Assembly (NCBI GenBank): GCA_017656265.1
Contig: JACDOD010000004.1
Span: 62,001 to 126,000 of the forward strand
Reading direction: 5' to 3'
DNA: 64,000 bases
Source of the DNA: Bacillaceae bacterium
Lineage (GTDB): Bacteria > Bacillota > Bacilli > Bacillales > Alkalibacillaceae
Part shown: positions 43,898 to 54,695 of the stretch, in pieces
Layout of the letters: each line of letters starts with the position of its first letter
Position numbering within the stretch: the first letter of the stretch is position 1
Made by a program: the position numbers and the translations under genes
Notes under the pieces: model-generated
Databases searched by the model: none
What the model was told of the DNA's origin: nothing
Seen by the model: only the letters and a program-made list of their open reading frames with translations

Positions 43898-43926
43898 ATG
43901 ATAATGAGAATTATTATCATTGTCAA
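43898..43926 (-). promoter_or_regulatory. Sigma-A promoter with embedded Fur box
   Basis: Minus strand: TTGACA (43926-43921), exactly 17 bases, TATCAT (43903-43898). The spacer and -10 contain GATAATGAGAATTATTATC (43900-43918 on plus), 17 of 19 identical to the classical Fur box GATAATGATAATCATTATC and itself palindromic. Fur-Fe would therefore block RNA polymerase. Confidence 0.82.
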
Positions 43927-44041
43927 CAGTTTTTAAAAAAATGATTAATAACAAAGTATATGCTGTCCACTGGAAGTTGGCAGTGGAAAGAAATCAAGAT
44001 CAAGATTCTGGCCGTAAATAGACTAGAATTTTTAAATGGAT

Positions 44042-45874
<1,833 letters not shown>

Positions 45875-45887
45875 TTAAAAATTATTA

Positions 45888-45915
45888 TTGAGTTTTTCAC
45901 ACATCGGTGTATAAT
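45888..45915 (+). promoter_or_regulatory. Sigma-A promoter of the maltodextrin operon
   Basis: TTGAGT (45888-45893), a 16-base spacer and perfect TATAAT (45910-45915), upstream of mdxE; a LacI/CcpA-type site starts 12 bases later. Confidence 0.65.
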
Positions 45916-45926
45916 ATAAATAAATT

Positions 45927-45942
45927 ATGCAACCGTTTTCAT
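45927..45942 (+). promoter_or_regulatory. cre-like LacI/CcpA operator
   Basis: ATGCAACCGTTTTCAT fits the catabolite-responsive element WTGNAANCGNWWNCAW at every fixed position. It lies just after the -10, where a bound CcpA or MdxR-type repressor would block mdxE transcription. Confidence 0.75.
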
Positions 45943-45972
45943 ACCAGGGGCGTTGTCTTTTTTTAGCGAATT

Positions 45973-45992
45973 TTGTGCAATCGGTTGCACAA
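45973..45992 (+). promoter_or_regulatory. Palindromic LacI-family operator upstream of mdxE
   Basis: TTGTGCAATCGGTTGCACAA has perfect 8-base arms and a central CG, the form bound by LacI-family maltose regulators. The regulator gene at the end of the operon (53664-54695) is the likely binder. Confidence 0.78.
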
Positions 45993-46012
45993 ATAAATGA
46001 GGAGGGGTCAAA

Positions 46013-47326
46013 ATGAAAAAAGGTCTTTCTTTTCTGTTTTTATTTGTTTTTTTGCTAGGTCTATTAGCTGCATGTGGTCCATCCAGGGATGCGTCCACCG
46101 ATGAAGGGGAGGAAAATCAAAACACCACCCAGAGCAGTGAGGAACAACAGGCAGACAGCGAGGATGAGACTAATGCAGACAGCAGTAAGCCTGAAAAACT
46201 AGTCGTCTGGGTCAATGATGAAGAATCTCAAAAGCAGGCGCTCCAGGATATTTTTGCGAAATATGAAGAAGAAACTGGTATTCAGGTGGAAGCGGTTCCT
46301 ATGAGTATGCTGGATCAGGTAGAAGCGTTATCACTGGACGGTCCTGCAGGCAGAGGTCCTGATATTTATTTTCAGCCCCATGACCGAATCGGTGATATCG
46401 TGCTTCGGGGGTTAGCAGAACCAATTGATTTAAGTGATGTTGAGGATCAATATGTAGAAACGGCTATTCATGCTGTCACTTATGACGGAAAAACATGGGG
46501 AGTTCCATCTGTGGTAGAAACCTATGGGGTATTCTATAACAAAGATTTGATAGATAAGGCACCTGAAACAGTGGATGAACTCATGAGTATTGCCGAAGAA
46601 TATACGAACACTGCTAATGATGAGTATGGATTTCTGATGGAGGCCGCGAATTTTTATTTCGTCTATCCATTCTTTAAAACTTATGGCGGCTACGTGTTCA
46701 AAAAAGAGGATGGAGCTTATGATGTAGAAGACATTGGCCTTGCCAACGAAGGTGCAGTTCAGGGAGGAGAATTGATTCAGTCCTGGTTTACTAATGGATA
46801 CATTCCAGTTGAGATCAATCCAGACATTATGAATGGGTTATTTACAGATGGTAAAGTGGCTGCAGTTCTTACCGGTCCATGGGCACTTGCGGATTATAAA
46901 AAAGAACTGGGCGATCGACTGGGAACCGCTATTTTACCAAAAATTGATGGTGAAGTGGCGCAGTCTTTCGTGGGTGTAAAATCATGGATGCTTTCACCAT
47001 ATTCAGAACATAAGAAATGGGCAGCAGATTTAATGAAATTTATGACCAACGAGGAGAACGCTAAACACTATTTTGAAATAGCAGGGGAAATGCCGGCGAA
47101 CAACGCAGCTCTTAACAGTGAGACTTTACAAAATGATGAATTAATTAAAGCATTTGCAGAGCAGGTTCAGTATGGTGAGCCAATGCCATCTGCGCCAGAA
47201 ATGCAGCAAGTTTGGGAGCCGATTAATAACGCACTATCGTTTATCGCAAATGGTGAGCCAGTGGAAACTACCCTTCAAGAAGCGGTGAAACTGATCAAAG
47301 AAAATATTGAAGCTTCCAAACAGTAA
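46013..47326 (+). CDS. mdxE: Maltodextrin-binding lipoprotein MdxE-like
   Basis: This 437-aa lipoprotein has lipobox LAAC (Cys21), then a long acidic S/E/D/Q-rich linker (about 25-60). The extracellular-solute-binding domain has LVVWVNDEE and YNKDLIDKAPETVDEL, the maltose/maltodextrin-binding signature of cluster 1. It presents maltodextrins to MdxFG. Start ATG follows GAGGAGGGG. A 240-base gap with two hairpin elements separates it from mdxF, a layout suited to expressing the binding protein in excess. Confidence 0.92.
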   Translation: MKKGLSFLFLFVFLLGLLAACGPSRDASTDEGEENQNTTQSSEEQQADSEDETNADSSKPEKLVVWVNDEESQKQALQDIFAKYEEETGIQVEAVPMSMLDQVEALSLDGPAGRGPDIYFQPHDRIGDIVLRGLAEPIDLSDVEDQYVETAIHAVTYDGKTWGVPSVVETYGVFYNKDLIDKAPETVDELMSIAEEYTNTANDEYGFLMEAANFYFVYPFFKTYGGYVFKKEDGAYDVEDIGLANEGAVQGGELIQSWFTNGYIPVEINPDIMNGLFTDGKVAAVLTGPWALADYKKELGDRLGTAILPKIDGEVAQSFVGVKSWMLSPYSEHKKWAADLMKFMTNEENAKHYFEIAGEMPANNAALNSETLQNDELIKAFAEQVQYGEPMPSAPEMQQVWEPINNALSFIANGEPVETTLQEAVKLIKENIEASKQ

Positions 47327-47411
47327 TCAAAGAGTACCAATTTGTTGATGTTAAAAACTGTTTGTCCAGCGCCGTTCATTTATTATATGGCATAACAAAA
47401 TGCCAATGATC

Positions 47412-47485
47412 AATCAGGGCTGATGATTACGGCTTTTCTGCGGGAGAAAGAATGGATCCTGCTATCAGCATTCGCAGCCCTGATT
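47412..47485 (+). repeat. Large stem-loop between mdxE and mdxF
   Basis: AATCAGGGCTG (47412-47422) is perfectly complementary to CAGCCCTGATT (47475-47485). Inside, CTTTTCT/AGAAAG and TGCT/AGCA can form further short stems, giving a possible branched structure. No gene occupies this gap; a frame on the opposite strand is not credible. Confidence 0.6.
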
Positions 47486-47499
47486 TGTTCATCACACCA

Positions 47500-47547
47500 T
47501 CGACAAAGTTCAACAAAACCCGACAAGTGACAGGCACCTGTCGAATG
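47500..47547 (+). repeat. 48-bp repeat with CGACA...TGTCG hairpin, copy A
   Basis: The sequence begins TCGACAAAG and ends ACAGGCACCTGTCGAATG. It is about 90 percent identical to 62347-62394. The core GTGACAGGCACC resembles the GGTGCCTGTCAC motif common in Bacillaceae intergenic repeats. It lies just before the mdxF ribosome site. Confidence 0.75.
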
Positions 47548-47566
47548 AAAAGGGAGGGAATTCTGG

Positions 47567-48862
47567 TTGACTAAACAAGGGGGAGAGGTCAGCAAAGGAA
47601 AACATAGTCCTGTGTTTGCCATGATTTTATCCGCTATTCTGGCCGGGTTAGGTCAGATTTACAATAGAAGATATTTGAAAGGCATACTATTTATCGTTCT
47701 GGAAGTGTCATTTATGTTAACACTTGGACGATTCATTAATTATGGTTTATGGGGATTCAGGACCCTCGGTGTTACTCCAATGGAAGACCACTCTATTTTT
47801 CTGATTATCTATGGTCTAATCAGTCTTATTTTAGTAGTTTTTGCACTGGGTCTATATGTGTTGAACATATTGGATGCAAAAAGAAATGCTGAAAGGCTGA
47901 AAAATGGGGAGCCCAATCCGACATTTGGAGAAACCATCCGAAATATTTGGGACCGCGGGTTTCCGTATTTATTTATTACGCCAGGTCTTTTTATGTTAAC
48001 CTTTATAGTTATTCTTCCTATTTTATTTACTGTGTCACTGGCATTTACAGATTATAACCAGTATAACTCACCGCCGGGAAATCTATTGAACTGGGTTGGT
48101 TTTGAAAACTTCAAAAAATTGGTCACGCTCGATACCTGGAGCCAGACGTTTTTTGATGTGTTTACCTGGACGATTGTGTGGACAGTTGTTGCCACAACAA
48201 TGCAAATAGCTCTTGGATTATTTCTGGCGATTATGGCCAATGATCCAAGAATCAGATTTAAGAAACTCATTCGCACTGTACTCATTTTGCCGTGGGCCGT
48301 TCCTGCGTTTGTAACCATCCTCATTTTCTCTGCTATGTTTAATGGTGAGTTTGGAACCATCAATCGGGATATTTTATCCCTTTTCGGGCTGAAAATCCCC
48401 TGGATGCTGGATCCATTTTGGACTAAAATCGCCTTAATTATGATTCAAACCTGGCTGGGATTCCCTTTCGTATTTGCTCTGTTTACGGGTGTGCTTCAGA
48501 GTATATCGAAAGACTGGTATGAAGCAGCAGAAGTGGATGGGGGCAGCCGCTGGCAAAAATTTCGCTATATCACATTCCCGCATGTGATGTATGCGACAGC
48601 TCCTCTCCTGATTATGCAGTACGCGGGTAATTTTAATAACTTTAATATCATTTATTTGTTTAATGAAGGAGGCCCGCCAATACCAGGAAAGAGGGCGGGA
48701 GGAACGGATATTTTAATTTCCTGGGTGTATGATTTAACATTTGAAATCAATCAATATAATATGGCAGCGGCCATAACGATTATTCTCGGATTAATTGTAA
48801 CGGGGTTTGCCTTTTATCAATTTAGAAAAACCCGTTCCTTCAAAGAGGAGGGGAACATTTAA
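47567..48862 (+). CDS. mdxF: Maltodextrin ABC permease MdxF-like
   Basis: This 431-aa permease has an N-terminal extension with GLGQIYNRRYLKGILF (about residues 26-41) and three hydrophobic segments before the canonical six-helix MalF core. The ABC coupling loop is EAAEVDGGSRWQKFRYITFP. The start is TTG 47567, 8 bases after GGGAGGG. It forms the channel with MdxG; the ATPase (MsmX-type, shared among sugar importers) is not encoded here. mdxG begins at its stop codon (TAATG). Confidence 0.9.
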   Translation: MTKQGGEVSKGKHSPVFAMILSAILAGLGQIYNRRYLKGILFIVLEVSFMLTLGRFINYGLWGFRTLGVTPMEDHSIFLIIYGLISLILVVFALGLYVLNILDAKRNAERLKNGEPNPTFGETIRNIWDRGFPYLFITPGLFMLTFIVILPILFTVSLAFTDYNQYNSPPGNLLNWVGFENFKKLVTLDTWSQTFFDVFTWTIVWTVVATTMQIALGLFLAIMANDPRIRFKKLIRTVLILPWAVPAFVTILIFSAMFNGEFGTINRDILSLFGLKIPWMLDPFWTKIALIMIQTWLGFPFVFALFTGVLQSISKDWYEAAEVDGGSRWQKFRYITFPHVMYATAPLLIMQYAGNFNNFNIIYLFNEGGPPIPGKRAGGTDILISWVYDLTFEINQYNMAAAITIILGLIVTGFAFYQFRKTRSFKEEGNI

Positions 48863-49704
48863 TGAGCCGGAAAACGAAATCACGTTTAGAAGTTGCAACC
48901 ATTTATTTGGTAATCTTCGTGATGTTTGTCATTATTTTTTACCCTCTGCTATGGACCGTTGGAATGTCATTAAATCCAGGCACCAGTTTATATGCGGCCG
49001 AACTGTTTCCTGACAACTGGACGCTGGACCATTATAAATGGCTGTTTACTGATCCCGACAGCGATTATCTGATCTGGTATAAAAACAGCTTGATTGTGGC
49101 AGCTGCGAATGCTTTCTTTTCCGTTATTCTGACATCATTTGTGGCTTATGCCTTTTCCCGTTATCGTTTTATCGGCAGGAAATACGGGCTTTATGCCTTT
49201 TTGTTATTGCAGATGTTCCCTGCCATAATGGCCATGGTTGCGATTTATATTTTGTTAAATTTAATCGGATTACTCGATACGTTAACCGGGCTGATTTTAG
49301 TTTACATTGGAGGACAGATTCCTTTTAATGCCTGGCTGGTCAAGGGATATTTTGATACAATCCCGGGAGAATTAGACGATGCAGCCAGGATTGACGGAGC
49401 AGGACACTTCGGTGTGTTCTTCCGTATCATGCTTCCCCTGGCCAAACCGATTTTGGGCGTAGTGGCACTCTTTAATTTTATGGCTCCTTTTATGGATTTC
49501 CTTTTGCCGCGAATTGTCCTCCGGAGCCCTGAAAACTTTACGCTCGCCCTCGGGTTATTTAATTTTATCAATCAGCAATTTGCGAATAACTTTACAAGAT
49601 TTGCAGCAGGCTCCATACTAATAGCGGTACCGATTGCAGTTGTGTATCTGCTGTCGCAAAGGTACTTAATCACAGGCCTTACTGCAGGAGGTACAAAAGG
49701 ATAA
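48862..49704 (+). CDS. mdxG: Maltodextrin ABC permease MdxG-like
   Basis: This 280-aa permease has six membrane helices and the EAA loop ELDDAARIDGAGHFGVFFRI. The N-terminal LEVATIYLVIFVMFVIIFYPLLW helix and C-terminal AGSILIAVPIAVVYLLSQRYLITGLTAGG helix begin and end a typical MalG. Its ATG overlaps the mdxF stop by one base with a GAGGAGGGG ribosome site. It is followed after 19 bases by the extracellular amylase gene. Confidence 0.92.
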   Translation: MSRKTKSRLEVATIYLVIFVMFVIIFYPLLWTVGMSLNPGTSLYAAELFPDNWTLDHYKWLFTDPDSDYLIWYKNSLIVAAANAFFSVILTSFVAYAFSRYRFIGRKYGLYAFLLLQMFPAIMAMVAIYILLNLIGLLDTLTGLILVYIGGQIPFNAWLVKGYFDTIPGELDDAARIDGAGHFGVFFRIMLPLAKPILGVVALFNFMAPFMDFLLPRIVLRSPENFTLALGLFNFINQQFANNFTRFAAGSILIAVPIAVVYLLSQRYLITGLTAGGTKG

Positions 49705-49723
49705 TCAGCAAGGAGGAGCAATA

Positions 49724-51256
49724 GTGAAAAAAGTACTCGTCATCGCCGCAGTTTTTTCATTAATTTTTTTATCGATTCAGCATGCGCCCATTTCCGCGGA
49801 GGAAATAGAAGGTCGAACATGGCAGGATGAAACCATTTATTTTATTATGGTTGATCGATTTAATAATGGAAATTTCAACAATGACTTTGAAGTCCATCCG
49901 GATGATCCCTATGCCTATCATGGCGGGGATTTAAAAGGAATTATTAAGAGGCTGGATGATCTTAAGGAACTTGGGTTTACCGCCATCTGGCTGACACCAA
50001 TTATGGATAATGAGGAAAAAGGTTATCACGGCTACTGGATTTCGGACTTTCAAAATGTGGAGGAACATTTTGGAACATTAGAAGATGCGAAACGCCTTGT
50101 ACAGGAAGCCCATAATCGGGATATCAAAGTAATCCTTGATTTTGTAGTGAATCACACCGGATACAATCATCCGTGGCTGAATGATCCAGAGAAAAAAGAC
50201 TGGTTCCATCAAGAAGCTTCTATTTTAAGCAGCAATCAGGAAAATCTTGAAAAGGGATGGCTGGCAGGACTGCCTGATCTGGCTCAGGAAAATCCTGAAG
50301 TGGAACAATACTTGCTGGATACAGCTGAATTCTGGATTACTGAGCTCGGTATTGATGGTTTTCGTCTGGATACGGTAAAACATGTCCCAAAATCTTTCTG
50401 GGAAAAGTTTGTGGATCACGTAAAGAGTCTTGATCCTGATTTTTACTTATTGGGAGAAGTGTGGAGCAGTAACCCTAAATATATTGCAGAATATGAACAA
50501 ACAGGCATTGATTCCTTTGTCAACTACCCGATGTATGAAACACTGGTCAATACATTTAAACATCCAGGCCAATCACTGGATGTGCTTTATACGGTCTGGA
50601 AGCGGAATGAAACGTTCCTCGAACGCCCTGAGCTTCTGGGGAATTTTATTGATAATCATGACAATAAACGATTCATTAGAATAGCAATTGAAAATCAGCA
50701 GCATCCAAGAACCCGGCTGAAACTCGCTTTAACTTATTTATACACAGCTCCGGGCATTCCAGTGATCTATCAGGGGACAGAAATCCCCATGGATGGTGGA
50801 GAAGATCCTGACAATCGCAGAATGGTCAACTTTGCCGCCCAGGATGAGGAAATTAGGAATCACATCAAGAGGCTGGGAGAACTTCGACAAACCAATCCCG
50901 CTTTGAGAAGGGGCGATTATGAACAGGTTATTCAGGATGGGGCTTTCAGTGTTTTTAAGCGCACATATCAAGACCAGACCATGTTTATTGCTATAAACAA
51001 TGATACGGAACTAAAAGTTGCTTCCATTCCAGGTCTCCCAGACGGTCTTCAATTACAGGGACTTCTTCATGAGGATCTTGTAAAGCAAACCAATCAGGGT
51101 GAGTATAAAATTGCCATAAAGCCAGAAACATCTGAGATTTATCTCGTTGAACAGGAAGAAGGGATTAACTGGCTATTGCCAGGTTTAATTGTCGTTGTGT
51201 TTGGTGGCTTTGCCCTATTTGTCTTTTATGTTAGCCGAATGCAAAAGAAGGAGTAA
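49724..51256 (+). CDS. Membrane-anchored extracellular GH13 alpha-amylase
   Basis: This 510-aa protein has a Sec signal peptide (about 1-25, cut near ISAEE) and a GH13 barrel with the motifs DFVVNHTG, GFRLDTVKH (nucleophile), LLGEVWS (acid/base) and IDNHDN. A C-terminal membrane helix (about 480-502, WLLPGLIVVVFGGFALFVF) and a short basic tail would keep the enzyme on the outer face of the membrane. It would cut starch or dextrins beside the MdxEFG importer. The start is GTG 49724 after AAGGAGG. The terminal anchor is unusual for a secreted amylase. Confidence 0.88.
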   Translation: MKKVLVIAAVFSLIFLSIQHAPISAEEIEGRTWQDETIYFIMVDRFNNGNFNNDFEVHPDDPYAYHGGDLKGIIKRLDDLKELGFTAIWLTPIMDNEEKGYHGYWISDFQNVEEHFGTLEDAKRLVQEAHNRDIKVILDFVVNHTGYNHPWLNDPEKKDWFHQEASILSSNQENLEKGWLAGLPDLAQENPEVEQYLLDTAEFWITELGIDGFRLDTVKHVPKSFWEKFVDHVKSLDPDFYLLGEVWSSNPKYIAEYEQTGIDSFVNYPMYETLVNTFKHPGQSLDVLYTVWKRNETFLERPELLGNFIDNHDNKRFIRIAIENQQHPRTRLKLALTYLYTAPGIPVIYQGTEIPMDGGEDPDNRRMVNFAAQDEEIRNHIKRLGELRQTNPALRRGDYEQVIQDGAFSVFKRTYQDQTMFIAINNDTELKVASIPGLPDGLQLQGLLHEDLVKQTNQGEYKIAIKPETSEIYLVEQEEGINWLLPGLIVVVFGGFALFVFYVSRMQKKE

Positions 51257-51281
51257 TAATTAACTGCACAGGAGGGACATC

Positions 51282-53645
51282 ATGCTTGAAGATACGAGTT
51301 TTGCTATACATCCAGAAAAAGAAGGTCAAATCGGAAATACCTCGTTTCAGGACATTGGCCATTTCAATAGTTTTGAACAAACTGAGCGCGGGTATCGCTT
51401 TTATTGCCAGAAGGGTACAGTGGACATCATATTTTATCGGCCAGAAATCGTACGTGTCGTTATGCACCCACAGAATGCCTCTGAACTGGATGGTTCCCGG
51501 GCTGTTGTTGGAAAGCAGCAGCCAGTTGATGCAGCCATAACCCAAACTGAGGACAATATAAAGTTAGAATCCGAAAGACTGAGCATCATAATAGAAAAAA
51601 GACCTCTACGCATTCAAATATTCGATGACAAACAAACCCCGTTATTGATTGAAAAAGAGAGAGGAATGGGAATTAAAGCATCTGGAGAAGTGATTTGCTT
51701 TAAAGAAATGACACCAGACGATCATTTTTATGGTTTTGGAGAGAAGACCGGTTTTCTGGACAAACGGGGTGAAAAATATGAAATGTGGAATACCGATGTA
51801 TATGCTCCCCACAACCCGGAAACGGATCCGTTGTATCAATCCATTCCTTTTTTTATGACGTTTCGAAATGGGCGTGCCCATGGATTATTTTTTGACAATA
51901 CGCATAAAACTGTTTTTGATCTGAAAACTGATCAGGAACACTATTCATTTATGGCAGAGGGAGGACAGCTGGACTATTATGTTTTTGCTGGGCCCTCCCC
52001 TAAGGATGTATTGGAGCAGTATACCGATCTGACTGGCCGGATGCCCTTGCCCCCTAAATGGGCTCTCGGCTATCATCAGTCACGCTACAGCTATGAAACA
52101 GAACAAGAGGTCAGGGAACTGGCCAGAATGTTTCGTGAAAAGAAAATCCCTGTTGATGTGATTTATTTGGATATTCATTACATGGATGGGTACCGGGTAT
52201 TCACGTTTGACCGGGAACGTTTTCCTGCACCGGAACAACTGATAGCTGATTTGAAAGAAGAGGGGATTCGTGTAGTTCCTATCGTGGACCCTGGTGTTAA
52301 AAAAGATCCGGAATACACGATTTATCAGGAAGGGATTTATGGAGATTATTTCTGTAAATATTTAGAAGGGGATGTTTATACTGGAGATGTCTGGCCAGGA
52401 GAAAGTGCTTTTCCAGACTTTACCGATGAAAAAGTCCGCAGATGGTGGGGTGAAAAGCATCAATTCTACCTAAAACACGGCATAGAGGGCATCTGGAATG
52501 ATATGAATGAGCCAGCTGTCTTTAATGACACAAAGACAATGGATATAAAAGTTATGCACCGAAATGACGGAAAACCGGAGACTCACCGGGTATTGCATAA
52601 CATTTACGGAATGATGATGGGGAAGGCAACCTATGAAGGGATGAAAAAAGGCTTAAAGGGTAAGCGTCCATTTTTGCTGACCAGAGCTGGATTTGCCGGT
52701 ATTCAGCGTTATGCAGCTGTATGGACAGGGGATAACCGGAGCTTCTGGGAGCACCTGCAAATGTCTCTGCCAATGGTGATGAATCTGGGACTTTCAGGAG
52801 TTGCTTTTGCAGGGCCAGATGTAGGCGGCTTTGCCCATGACACGAATGGGGAACTGTTAACCCGCTGGATGCAGGTTGGTGCTTTTACCCCTTACTTCCG
52901 AAATCATTCTGCCAACGGTACAATACGCCAGGAACCCTGGTCCTTCGGAGAAGAGTATGAAAAAATCATGAAAAAATATATCGAACTTCGCTATCAATGG
53001 CTTCCCCAGCTCTATACTCTGTTTCGTCAGGCGAATCAGACTGGTGTTCCTGTCATGCGGCCATTATTTATGGAGTTTCCATATGATCCGAAAACATATC
53101 AGCTCCACGATCAATTTATGGTTGGAGATAATGTCATTGTGGCACCCATTCTTTCGCCGGGAGTCACGGACCGGGCCGTTTATCTGCCTGAAGGTGAGTG
53201 GGTAGACTATTTCAGCGGTCGGATTTATGAAGGAAAAAGGGTTCATCTCATTCATGCCGAATTAGATCATCTGCCTGTATTTGTGAGACGTGGTACAATA
53301 ATAGCGAATGGTGATACAAAACAATCAACGATGGAAAAAGACACCCAAATGACGCTCCATGTTTATGCGAGTCAGCTGGGGGATTATCACTATACCTTCT
53401 ATGATGACGATGGAGAAACTTTCGAATATGAACAGGGGAAATCACTTGACATTCATATCAAGCTGAACTGTACCAGTGAATACATTGAACTGGATTATGA
53501 GACGGTAAATCATAAATATCAGCCTTTATATGAAACTATAGAGGTTGTCGTTCATCATTTAGAAGATGGTCAAAAGGTAAAAATAAATGGGAAAACAATC
53601 GATCAAACTCAAGGTCAGGTAATTACTGACATTCCAATCCGGTGA
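51282..53645 (+). CDS. GH31 alpha-glucosidase
   Basis: This 787-aa enzyme has an N-terminal beta-sandwich, then a GH31 barrel with YHQSRYSY, DVIYLDIHYMDGY, the catalytic nucleophile in IWNDMNEPAVF (Asp near 406) and WTGDNRSFWEHL containing the acid/base Asp. A C-terminal DUF5110-type beta domain (YTFYDDDGETFEYEQG) follows. No signal peptide is present, so it hydrolyses imported maltodextrins to glucose in the cytoplasm. SD is GGAGGG. It belongs to the mdx operon and is followed by the regulator gene after 18 bases. Confidence 0.92.
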   Translation: MLEDTSFAIHPEKEGQIGNTSFQDIGHFNSFEQTERGYRFYCQKGTVDIIFYRPEIVRVVMHPQNASELDGSRAVVGKQQPVDAAITQTEDNIKLESERLSIIIEKRPLRIQIFDDKQTPLLIEKERGMGIKASGEVICFKEMTPDDHFYGFGEKTGFLDKRGEKYEMWNTDVYAPHNPETDPLYQSIPFFMTFRNGRAHGLFFDNTHKTVFDLKTDQEHYSFMAEGGQLDYYVFAGPSPKDVLEQYTDLTGRMPLPPKWALGYHQSRYSYETEQEVRELARMFREKKIPVDVIYLDIHYMDGYRVFTFDRERFPAPEQLIADLKEEGIRVVPIVDPGVKKDPEYTIYQEGIYGDYFCKYLEGDVYTGDVWPGESAFPDFTDEKVRRWWGEKHQFYLKHGIEGIWNDMNEPAVFNDTKTMDIKVMHRNDGKPETHRVLHNIYGMMMGKATYEGMKKGLKGKRPFLLTRAGFAGIQRYAAVWTGDNRSFWEHLQMSLPMVMNLGLSGVAFAGPDVGGFAHDTNGELLTRWMQVGAFTPYFRNHSANGTIRQEPWSFGEEYEKIMKKYIELRYQWLPQLYTLFRQANQTGVPVMRPLFMEFPYDPKTYQLHDQFMVGDNVIVAPILSPGVTDRAVYLPEGEWVDYFSGRIYEGKRVHLIHAELDHLPVFVRRGTIIANGDTKQSTMEKDTQMTLHVYASQLGDYHYTFYDDDGETFEYEQGKSLDIHIKLNCTSEYIELDYETVNHKYQPLYETIEVVVHHLEDGQKVKINGKTIDQTQGQVITDIPIR

Positions 53646-53663
53646 TAAATAGTAGGTGAGAAA

Positions 53664-54695
53664 ATGGGAGTTACCATAAAAGATGTAGCGAAAAAAGCAA
53701 ATGTAGCCCCATCAACCGTATCAAGGGTTCTGTCCAATAGTCCAAGGATCAGTGAGGATACGAAGAAACGGGTTCGCAAGGCTATGAAAGAGCTGGGCTA
53801 TCATCCGAATGTCAACGCCAGAAGTCTGGCGATCCGGTCAGCCCAGGCTCTGGGACTGGTCATGCCCCATTCAGCCGATAAAGCTCTGCAAAACCCGTTC
53901 TTCCCTGAAGTGATGAGGGGGATCAGTTCCATTGCCCATGAACTCCATTACTCTTTAAATATATCTACCGGTGAATCGGAAGAAGAAATATTTGAGGGGA
54001 TCCAGCGGATGATCCATGGTGGAAGGGTAGATGGATTAATTCTGCTTTATTCCCGTGTAGGTGATCGGGTCATGGAATTTTTAGTAAAAGAAAACTTTCC
54101 TTTTGTGGTCATTGGAAAACCCCACGAATATGAAACGGAAATTACCCATGTGGACAACGATAATATTCGTGCTGCAAAAGAAATTACCAATCATCTAATT
54201 GAATTAGGCCATCGAAATATCGCTTTTATTGGCGGCGGAACAGATCTGGTAGTGACACTGGATCGTTTAGCTGGATACCAGAGAGCTTTAAAAGAAGCGG
54301 ATATCGAACTGAATGAACAATACCGGGTTCATACCGAATTTTTGCGTTCAGGAGGTCAAAGGGCTGTTGAACAGCTGTTTAAACTGGATCATCCGCCTAC
54401 GGCAATCGTCATTGCCGATGATTTAATGAGTCTGGGCGTGATTACAATGCTTGAAGAATTCGGCTTACATGTACCTGATGATATATCGATCGTCAGTTTC
54501 AACAATGTCTATCTTTCTGAAATTTCACGCCCGCCCCTGACTACAGTAGATATTCAAATATATAATCTGGGAGCCCAGGCTGCCAGGTGCCTGATTGAAA
54601 AAGTAAAAAATAAAGATGAACCAGCCAAACGAATCATTATTCCCCATGAAATCATATACCGGCAATCTACCAAAAAAGCTCCTTCCTCTACATGA
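53664..54695 (+). CDS. LacI-family maltose/maltodextrin regulator
   Basis: This 343-aa repressor has an N-terminal HTH VTIKDVAKKANVAPSTVSRVL (3-22) and hinge helix NVNARSLAIRSA, then a periplasmic-binding-protein-like sensor (IVIADDLMSLGVITML). It resembles MalR/MdxR of Gram-positive bacteria. As last gene of the operon it probably controls it through the operators at 45927 and 45973 in response to maltodextrin. The ligand is inferred from context. A terminator overlaps the stop codon. Confidence 0.9.
   Translation: MGVTIKDVAKKANVAPSTVSRVLSNSPRISEDTKKRVRKAMKELGYHPNVNARSLAIRSAQALGLVMPHSADKALQNPFFPEVMRGISSIAHELHYSLNISTGESEEEIFEGIQRMIHGGRVDGLILLYSRVGDRVMEFLVKENFPFVVIGKPHEYETEITHVDNDNIRAAKEITNHLIELGHRNIAFIGGGTDLVVTLDRLAGYQRALKEADIELNEQYRVHTEFLRSGGQRAVEQLFKLDHPPTAIVIADDLMSLGVITMLEEFGLHVPDDISIVSFNNVYLSEISRPPLTTVDIQIYNLGAQAARCLIEKVKNKDEPAKRIIIPHEIIYRQSTKKAPSST

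Noticed and set aside
47410-47622. A 70-codon minus-strand frame between mdxE and mdxF
   Set aside because: It lies within hairpin repeats, has no ribosome site and no family character.
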